10,858 nucleotides of DNA from Moraxellaceae bacterium (GTDB taxonomy: Bacteria; Pseudomonadota; Gammaproteobacteria; Pseudomonadales; Moraxellaceae). The stretch's first letter is position 1. Every line of letters starts with the position of its first letter. Positions 6,853 through 10,858 of the stretch are shown here, piece after piece. Location of the stretch: positions 1-10,858 of the forward strand of contig JAUXNL010000352.1 in assembly GCA_030684415.1 (NCBI GenBank), given 5' to 3'. A program made the translations under genes and the position numbers. The notes beneath the pieces were generated by a model, which worked only from the letters and a program-made list of their open reading frames with translations, made no database searches and had not been told where the DNA came from.

Positions 6853-7767
6853 TCAATCAGGTGATGTCATTGCCGTAAAAAGTGGAGTCCAGCACGGCAA
6901 CCATTTTTCCGGTGCGCTCCCCAATGCCAGAAAGCTGCCATTAAGGAGAGTGTGGCGCTGGTTGTAACGGAACGGCCGGCCCTGCTCATCAACCAAGGCA
7001 CCACCCGCCTCTTCCAGCACTACCTGCCCGGCGGCCGTATCCCACTCCATCGTCGGGCCCAGGCGCGGATAGGCATCTGCCGTCCCGTCGGCAACGGCGC
7101 AAATCTTGAAAGCCGAACCCGCCCTGGCCACCGCAACCTTGCCAATAGTCGATTCCACCGCCGCCACAAATGCCACTTCACGCGGGTCGCGATGGCGACG
7201 GCTAGCGCATAGACGAACTGCGCGCTCACCCAGCCGCGGCAATCCAGCGCTGCGAACCGGCACCCACGTTTCTTCCGGTGAATCCACTCCGTTCTGGAAA
7301 GACCTGCTCTCTGGCGATGCGCTCCGGTGAAGCACGCTCTGGACTCGAAAAGCGCCCTGGCCACGTACGGCCACATAAGCAATGCCCGTTGCGGGCCCGT
7401 ACACCACGCCCAACACGGCCTCACCCGCTTCCACCAGCGCAATGTTCACGCTGAACTCGTTATTGCGGGCGATGAACTCCTTGGTGCCATCCAGTGGGTC
7501 CACCAGCCAGAACCGTGTCCATGCAGCACGCACCGCCAGCGGGACATCATCCGACTCCTCGGACAGCACCGGCACATCGGCGCCCAGCGCCAGCAAGCCC
7601 GCCTCGATGACACGATGCGCCGCCAGATCCGCCGCCGTCAGCGGAGAGTCATCTGCTTTCTGCTGCGTGTCCCAGCGCGACTCATCACGGTAAATCGCCA
7701 TGATCTCGTGGCCTGCGCGGATGGCAATCTCCAGCACGGCTTGCAACAGGTTGCGATCAGGCTTCAT
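6853..7767 (-). CDS. cysQ: 3'(2'),5'-bisphosphate nucleotidase (PAP phosphatase), with extra internal segment
   Basis: CysQ removes the 3'-phosphate of PAP, the by-product of sulfonation and of PAPS reduction, and so prevents its build-up. The inositol-monophosphatase-type metal site is complete: KADDSPLTAAD (37-47), SEES (69-72), DPLDGTKEF (90-98) and EWDTAAGQVVLEEAGG (241-256). The form starting at ATG 7767 has 304 residues, against about 246 in E. coli. The surplus is mainly an unusual stretch at about 142-185, between the GVVYGP block and the CASRRHRD block, plus about 20 residues at the C-terminus. I chose ATG 7767 because GGAGAG lies just before it; a TTG six codons upstream is a poor alternative. 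Its place next to cysDN and their probable regulator fits sulfur metabolism. It is probably transcribed alone, since the liv terminator lies upstream. Other phosphatases of the superfamily are less likely given the CysQ-type KADDSPLT and NNEFSVNIAL blocks. Confidence 0.9.
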   Translation of the reverse strand: MKPDRNLLQAVLEIAIRAGHEIMAIYRDESRWDTQQKADDSPLTAADLAAHRVIEAGLLALGADVPVLSEESDDVPLAVRAAWTRFWLVDPLDGTKEFIARNNEFSVNIALVEAGEAVLGVVYGPATGIAYVAVRGQGAFRVQSVLHRSASPESRSFQNGVDSPEETWVPVRSAGLPRLGERAVRLCASRRHRDPREVAFVAAVESTIGKVAVARAGSAFKICAVADGTADAYPRLGPTMEWDTAAGQVVLEEAGGALVDEQGRPFRYNQRHTLLNGSFLALGSAPEKWLPCWTPLFTAMTSPD

Positions 7768-7771
7768 CCGG

Positions 7772-7777
7772 CTCTCC
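7772..7777 (-). promoter_or_regulatory. Ribosome binding site fixing the cysQ ATG start
   Basis: The minus strand reads GGAGAG, 4 bases before ATG 7767. It favours this start over the in-frame TTG at 7785, which would lie upstream of the site. Confidence 0.55.
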
Positions 7778-7860
7778 GGCGGCAATCAATAGCACTGTAG
7801 AAAAAGCCCACTTGAACCGCTTCGGGTATCGACACAGGAATCCTGTAGCAGCACGCGATG

Positions 7861-7890
7861 TCAGCAAGCCGCCGCTTGGCAGTTTGCTGA
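7861..7890. repeat. Inverted repeat upstream of cysQ
   Basis: Arms TCAGCAA (7861-7867) and TTGCTGA (7884-7890) pair perfectly over 7 bases, and inner GCC/GGC can extend the stem. No T-run follows in either direction. It may be part of the cysQ leader RNA. Confidence 0.45.
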
Positions 7891-7914
7891 CAAATGCTTT
7901 TGAGCAAGCTGTCT

Positions 7915-7934
7915 CCCGGCCAGGGATGGCCGGG
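7915..7934. repeat. G/C-rich hairpin in the cysQ-livF space
   Basis: Arms CCCGGCC (7915-7921) and GGCCGGG (7928-7934) form a perfect 7-base-pair stem with a 6-base loop. It lacks an adjacent T-run, so it is more like a REP-type unit or structural element than a terminator. Confidence 0.5.
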
Positions 7935-7939
7935 TCGCG

Positions 7940-7965
7940 AATCCATCACCCTTGAGTGATTGATT
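7940..7965. repeat. AT-richer hairpin in the cysQ-livF space
   Basis: AATC-c-ATCAC pairs with GTGAT-t-GATT: 4 and 5 base pairs separated by one mismatch, around a loop of 6. It follows the previous hairpin by 5 bases. Its function is unknown. Confidence 0.4.
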
Positions 7966-8002
7966 CAGCGTAGAGCGATTCCGTACATGTGCCGGAGTCG
8001 CG

Positions 8003-8035
8003 GGCTGAAAAAGCCCGGATGGGCGTTTTTCAGCC
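8003..8035 (-). terminator. Intrinsic terminator of the livMGF operon, symmetric enough to work both ways
   Basis: GGCTGAAAAAGCCC pairs with GGGC-g-TTTTTCAGCC around a GGAT loop: 14 base pairs with a single bulged base. On the minus strand the core stem GCCC/GGGC is followed at once by TTTTT, the classic form, about 100 bases after the livF stop. The A/T arms also pair, so it can act on the plus strand as well. It should separate the liv operon from cysQ. Confidence 0.8.
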
Positions 8036-8106
8036 GGCTGTTAGACAGCCAAAAGAAATCCCTGAGGGAAAGAACGGCGTTATCCAGAGTCTCTTCAGCC
8101 GATAAG

Positions 8107-8138
8107 ACTAGCCGTCCAGGCCCTCTGGTCAGGCTAGT
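8107..8138. repeat. Hairpin overlapping the livF stop codon
   Basis: Outer arms ACTAGCC (8107-8113) and GGCTAGT (8132-8138) pair over 7 bases. Inner CCAG (8116-8119) and CTGG (8125-8128) add a second stem around a 5-base loop. The right arm contains the livF TAG stop (8134-8136). Without a T-run it may protect the 3' end of the message rather than terminate. Confidence 0.5.
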
Positions 8139-8844
8139 GCCCCAGATACGCGGCCTGCACACGGGCATCAGCCGCCAACTCCGCCGCCGGTCCGGCAAGC
8201 GTGATGCTGCCGGACTCCATCACATAAGCACGCGCCGCTGCAGCCAAGGCCAAACGTGCATTCTGCTCGATGAGCAAAATGGCGACGCCTTCTGCGTTGA
8301 TACGGCGAACGATGTCGAACACCTTTTCAACCATCAGCGGCGCCAACCCCATCGACGGCTCATCCAGCAGCAGCAAGCGCGGCCGGCTCATCAGTGCACG
8401 CCCCATTGCAAGCATTTGCTGCTCGCCGCCTGACAACGTACCGGCCAGTTGCCGTTCACGCTCTTTCAGGCGAGGAAACAGGGCAAAGGACTTGTCGAGG
8501 TCGTCAGCAATCACGGCTTTGTCGCTGCGATGATAGGCCCCCATGAGCAGATTTTCCGCGACGGTCAGCCGCGAAAAAACACCACGTCCTTCCGGCACCA
8601 GCGCCAGCCCCAAGCCAACACGTTCGTGCGCTTTCACTAAGGCAAGATCGTGGCCTGCATAGCAAACGCGGCCCGCCGATGCGGGCAGTAAACCACCCAG
8701 GGTGTTGAGGGTGGTGGTTTTGCCAGCGCCATTGGCGCCAATCAGCGTGACCAGTTCGCCCTCTTCCACCGTGAGGCTGATACCTTTCACCGCCTGAATG
8801 CCGCCATAGGCAACGCAGAGATTTTCGACCGACAGCAGGCTCAT
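8134..8844 (-). CDS. livF: Branched-chain amino acid ABC transporter ATP-binding protein LivF
   Basis: This is one of the two cytoplasmic ATPases that power the Liv-type importer of branched-chain amino acids or related compounds such as urea or amides. The 236 residues match the family. Seen: Walker A GANGAGKT (36-43), the Q-loop region VPEGRGVFSRLTVAENL (83-99), the signature LSGGEQQ (137-143), Walker B LLLLDE (157-162), and LLIEQN, where glutamine replaces the usual switch histidine as is normal for LivF. I set the start at ATG 8844, where GAGGTC lies 6 bases upstream and homology begins (MSLLSVENLCVAYGG). The frame extends 33 codons further upstream to 8943, but that part does not look like an ABC protein. 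It is the last gene of the operon. Unusually, 205 bases separate it from livG. Confidence 0.93.
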   Translation of the reverse strand: MSLLSVENLCVAYGGIQAVKGISLTVEEGELVTLIGANGAGKTTTLNTLGGLLPASAGRVCYAGHDLALVKAHERVGLGLALVPEGRGVFSRLTVAENLLMGAYHRSDKAVIADDLDKSFALFPRLKERERQLAGTLSGGEQQMLAMGRALMSRPRLLLLDEPSMGLAPLMVEKVFDIVRRINAEGVAILLIEQNARLALAAAARAYVMESGSITLAGPAAELAADARVQAAYLGH

Positions 8845-8847
8845 GCG
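8836..8847. repeat. Direct repeat copy 1 (over livF start)
   Basis: CAGGCTCATGCG, identical to the copy at 9045-9056 and 209 bases from it. Allowing one gap, similarity continues a few bases into livF: the minus strand reads ATGAGCCTGCTGTCGGT here and ATGAGCCTGTTTGTCAGT at the other copy. Confidence 0.6.
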
Positions 8848-9049
8848 TATGACCTCATTGCGGTAAGCGACGCAAACAAGAGGCGCATCGCATCGCCTCC
8901 CTGAGCCCTCTCTTGCCTCGCAGGTGCAAACGCATATGAACAACCCACTCCGTTTGATGCCCCATACACACTCGAAGCGTGCACACAGATGAACCGGGAC
9001 AGCGTGCTAACCCACTCATCGCGATGAAAAGCAGCACTGACAAACAGGC
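8845..9049. other. 205-base spacer between livG and livF, bounded by a 12-base direct repeat
   Basis: The sequence CAGGCTCATGCG occurs at 8836-8847, over the livF start, and again at 9045-9056, over the livG stop. On the minus strand both copies read CGCATGAGCCTG, so each offers an ATGA start/stop overlap. The spacer therefore holds a 70-codon frame (8841-9053) that begins on the livG stop and ends on the livF start, but its translation has no recognisable domain and looks non-coding. The spacer also contains a short hairpin GAGGCG/CGCCTC (8880-8899), two copies of AACCCACTC (8942-8950 and 9009-9017), and the livF ribosome site. livG and livF normally abut or overlap, so this looks like an insertion or a repeat-associated rearrangement. 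Confidence 0.6.
8851..8856 (-). promoter_or_regulatory. Ribosome binding site fixing the livF start
   Basis: The minus strand reads GAGGTC, 6 bases before ATG 8844. It supports the 236-residue form over the 33-residue longer open frame. Confidence 0.6.
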
Positions 9050-9056
9050 TCATGCG
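9045..9056. repeat. Direct repeat copy 2 (over livG stop)
   Basis: This is the second copy of CAGGCTCATGCG. It contains the livG TGA stop and an ATG that overlaps it, and may be the original livG/livF junction. Confidence 0.6.
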
Positions 9057-9820
9057 GCGCCACTCCCGAGATACGCCTCGATGACGCGGGGATGGCGCTG
9101 CACCTCGGCCGGCACACCCTCGGCAATCAGCTCACCGAAATCGAGCACCGCCACGCGATCGCACAGCCCCATCACCAGCTTCACGTCATGTTCGATGAGC
9201 AGCACGGTGATGCCGTCGGCACGGATGCGCTCAATCAGTTCACGCAGCCCAGCGGTTTCCGTCGGATTCATGCCGGCGGCCGGCTCATCGAGCGCCAGCA
9301 GGCGTGGCTCGGTGGCCAGCGCGCGCGCGATTTCCAGCCGGCGTTGGTCGCCATAAGACAGCGCGCGCGCCAGCACGTTGGCGGAGGCGGCAATACCGAC
9401 ATAGCGCAACAGCTCAAACGCACGGGCACGGATGGCGGCTTCCTCCGCCCGCGCACGCGGATGCCGCAGGATGGCACCTATGACGCCGGTATGCGTCTTG
9501 CCGTGCCGCGCCACCATCACGTTTTCCAGCGCCGTCATATGATTGAACAAGCGGATGTTCTGAAAGGTTCGCGCAATGCCGCGCGTCACAATGCGGTGCG
9601 GCTTGGTCTTGAGTGGCAAGGCTTCGCCCGCGAACACACGCTCGCCCGCCTCGGCGGTGTACAGCCCGGTAATCACGTTGAACAACGTGGTCTTGCCCGC
9701 ACCATTGGGGCCGATAAGGCCGTACACGCAGCCGTCGGGAATGCTCAGGTTCACATTGTTCAGCGCCTTGAGGCCGCCGAACCGCTTTTCGATATGGCGC
9801 AGCACCAGCAACTCAGTCAT
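9050..9820 (-). CDS. livG: Branched-chain amino acid ABC transporter ATP-binding protein LivG
   Basis: This is the second cytoplasmic ATPase of the Liv importer; it pairs with LivF beneath the LivH/LivM permeases. The 256 residues are the usual length. Motifs: Walker A GPNGAGKT (37-44), the region RTFQNIRLFNHMTALENV (84-101) with the Q-loop glutamine, the LivG-type signature LSYGDQRRLEIARAL (154-168), Walker B LLALDE (174-179) and the switch histidine in LLIEHD (His211). The insert at about 103-125 (ARHGKTHTG...RHPR) between Q-loop and signature is typical of LivG. The ATG at 9820 has GAGGAG 7 bases upstream. The gene overlaps the end of livM by 8 bases, pointing to coupled translation. The substrate cannot be read from the ATPase alone. 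Confidence 0.94.
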   Translation of the reverse strand: MTELLVLRHIEKRFGGLKALNNVNLSIPDGCVYGLIGPNGAGKTTLFNVITGLYTAEAGERVFAGEALPLKTKPHRIVTRGIARTFQNIRLFNHMTALENVMVARHGKTHTGVIGAILRHPRARAEEAAIRARAFELLRYVGIAASANVLARALSYGDQRRLEIARALATEPRLLALDEPAAGMNPTETAGLRELIERIRADGITVLLIEHDVKLVMGLCDRVAVLDFGELIAEGVPAEVQRHPRVIEAYLGSGAA

Positions 9821-10858
9821 GCGCCAACTCCTCGCGGCGGCGCTTTGAAGGCCACAACCCGGCGGGACGGAACAGCATCACCGCAATCAGCGCCAGCCCG
9901 AACAACAGCATGCGCAGATTTTCCGGGTCGATGATCATGCGCCCGAACAGCTCGCGCTGCAGCGGATTGATGATGGCACGCAGGAATTCCGGTGTGATGG
10001 TGAGCAAGAAGGCGCCAAGAATGACACCGGCGATATTGCCCATGCCGCCCAGCACCACCATGCACAGCACCATGATGGACTCCATCAGGGTGAACGATTC
10101 CGGGCTGACAAACCCTTGGAAAGAAGCAAACAAGCCACCCGCCACGCCGCCAAAAGACGCGCCCATCGCGAAGGCCAGCAGCTTCACATTGCGGGTGTTG
10201 ATGCCCATGGCCTGCGCGGCCACTTCATCTTCACGGATGGCCACCCAGGCGCGGCCGATGCGCGAATTCTCCAGGCGCATGCACATGAAAACGGTGAGCA
10301 GGGCGAGCGCCAGAAAGAGGTAGTAATAGGCATAGTCGCCACTGAAACGCATGCCGAACAGGGTGAAGCCGGATTCAAGCCGGTAACCGAACAGGCTCAC
10401 GCCATCAATCAGGTTGATGCCCTGTGGCCCGTTGGTGATGTTCACGGGACGGTCAAGATTGTTGAGGAACAGGCGCACGATCTCGCCAAAGCCGAGCGTG
10501 ACAATCGCCAGATAATCACCACGCAAGCGCAAGGTGGGCGCCCCCAGCGTAATGCCGGCTACACAGGCCAGCATCGCCCCCAGGGGCAAAATCATCCACG
10601 CCGACAAATGCAGCTCGAAATGCGGCGATGCCAGCAAGGCAAAGAGATAGGCACCCACCGCGTAAAACGCGATATAGCCAAGATCGAGCAGGCCGGCATA
10701 CCCCACAACGATATTCAGGCCGAGCGCGAGCATGGCGTAGAGCAACACGAAATCGAGAATACGCACCCAGGAATTGCCTGCCGCCGCCCCCACCACGAAT
10801 GGCGCCACGAGGAGCAGGAGCGCCACAGCGCCATAGGCCAGCCAGACTTTCAGCGGGA
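9813..10858 (-). CDS. livM: Branched-chain amino acid ABC transporter permease LivM, 5' end outside the window
   Basis: LivM is an inner-membrane permease that forms the channel with LivH. About 347 residues are visible. They are strongly hydrophobic with roughly eight or nine membrane segments, and contain the conserved N-terminal block LGLNIVVGYAGLLDLG, the block LRLRGDYLAIVTLGFGEIVR, the cytoplasmic ATPase-contact loop AWVAIREDEVAAQAMGIN, and near the end GGMGNIAGVILGAFLLT. A GTG at 10826 could serve as start, but the frame stays open to the window edge, with hydrophobic residues (PLKVWLAYGAVALLLL) running straight through it, so the true start is probably beyond 10858. The C-terminal end overlaps livG by 8 bases. 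livH and a periplasmic binding protein gene would be expected to the right, outside the window. Urea, amide or aromatic-compound uptake systems use the same family, so the substrate is open. Confidence 0.92.
   Translation of the reverse strand, partial: PLKVWLAYGAVALLLLVAPFVVGAAAGNSWVRILDFVLLYAMLALGLNIVVGYAGLLDLGYIAFYAVGAYLFALLASPHFELHLSAWMILPLGAMLACVAGITLGAPTLRLRGDYLAIVTLGFGEIVRLFLNNLDRPVNITNGPQGINLIDGVSLFGYRLESGFTLFGMRFSGDYAYYYLFLALALLTVFMCMRLENSRIGRAWVAIREDEVAAQAMGINTRNVKLLAFAMGASFGGVAGGLFASFQGFVSPESFTLMESIMVLCMVVLGGMGNIAGVILGAFLLTITPEFLRAIINPLQRELFGRMIIDPENLRMLLFGLALIAVMLFRPAGLWPSKRRREELAHD

Larger units (their letters stand above)
7768..8133. other. 366-base gene-free region rich in inverted repeats, between cysQ and livF
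   Basis: No open frame here has a recognisable product. A 61-codon minus frame (7764-7949) that ends on the cysQ ATG shows no domain and no good start. The region holds the end of the liv transcript and the leader of cysQ. It contains at least seven inverted repeats: a 13-base palindrome ACAGGA-a-TCCTGT (7834-7846), hairpins at 7861-7890, 7915-7934 and 7940-7965, the terminator at 8003-8035, the palindrome TCCCT-g-AGGGA (8059-8069), and a hairpin at 8107-8138 that runs into livF. I could not find a convincing cysQ promoter. A structured leader or small RNA is conceivable but unproved. Confidence 0.6.

Noticed and set aside
7764..7949. A 61-codon minus frame ending in an ATGA overlap with the cysQ start
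   Set aside because: Any ATG followed by A produces such an overlap in another frame. The product has no recognisable features, and hairpins lie inside the frame.
8845..8943. A 33-residue N-terminal extension of LivF
   Set aside because: ABC-protein similarity starts at ATG 8844, which has its own ribosome site. The extension is Cys/Arg-rich and unlike any LivF.
8841..9053. A 70-codon frame linking livG and livF by ATGA overlaps at both ends
   Set aside because: Both overlaps come from the same 12-base direct repeat, so they are not independent evidence. The translation shows no domain or membrane segment and no internal regularity. Kept as a spacer.
1..10858. CRISPR array, tRNA, rRNA, insertion sequence or phage genes
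   Set aside because: I saw no regularly spaced repeats, no tRNA-like or rRNA sequence, no transposase or integrase motifs and no terminal inverted repeats of an insertion sequence in the window.

Overview
The window looks like chromosomal DNA from a proteobacterium, probably a beta- or gamma-proteobacterium. The evidence is an E. coli-type wecB/wecC pair, a stand-alone cysD/cysN sulfate adenylyltransferase, a CysQ phosphatase, a liv-type amino-acid ABC transporter and a short G/C-rich palindromic repeat inside an operon. I cannot name the genus. All the genes I support are on the minus strand except one LysR-family regulator.

Layout from left to right. Positions 1-2609 hold the first genes of a surface-polysaccharide cluster, read leftward: wecB (UDP-GlcNAc 2-epimerase, GTG start), then wecC (UDP-ManNAc dehydrogenase), then the first 70 codons of a membrane protein that looks like a polysaccharide flippase and runs off the left edge. 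WecB and WecC together convert UDP-GlcNAc to UDP-ManNAcA, a building block for O-antigen, capsule or common antigen. This part is visibly poorer in G+C than the rest (79 G/C in the first 180 bases, 44%; sampled 60-base lines in the liv genes are 62-72%), as is common for exchanged polysaccharide loci. Positions 2610-3149 contain no gene I can support and should hold the wecB promoter.

Positions 3150-6695 are a sulfate-assimilation block. cysD and cysN (the two subunits of ATP sulfurylase) are read leftward and are separated by a 96-base palindromic repeat. A CbbR/CysB-like LysR regulator is read rightward from a shared 138-base divergent promoter region that contains a dyad suited to such a regulator. 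cysQ (6853-7767) converges on the regulator gene and encodes a phosphatase of 3'-phosphoadenosine 5'-phosphate (PAP).

Positions 7768-8133 hold no gene but are crowded with inverted repeats, including a clear intrinsic terminator for the operon to the right. Positions 8134-10858 are livM (5' end outside the window), livG and livF, read leftward. They encode one permease and the two ATPases of a branched-chain amino acid (or related substrate) importer. livM and livG overlap by 8 bases. livG and livF are unusually separated by 205 bases, and the gap is bounded by a 12-base direct repeat.

I did not find a new multi-gene system. The genes are well-known families. The points worth a second look are non-coding: the liv gap with its repeat, the inverted-repeat cluster downstream of livF, the cysD/cysN palindromic element, the cysD/lysR dyad, and a family-atypical insertion in CysQ.
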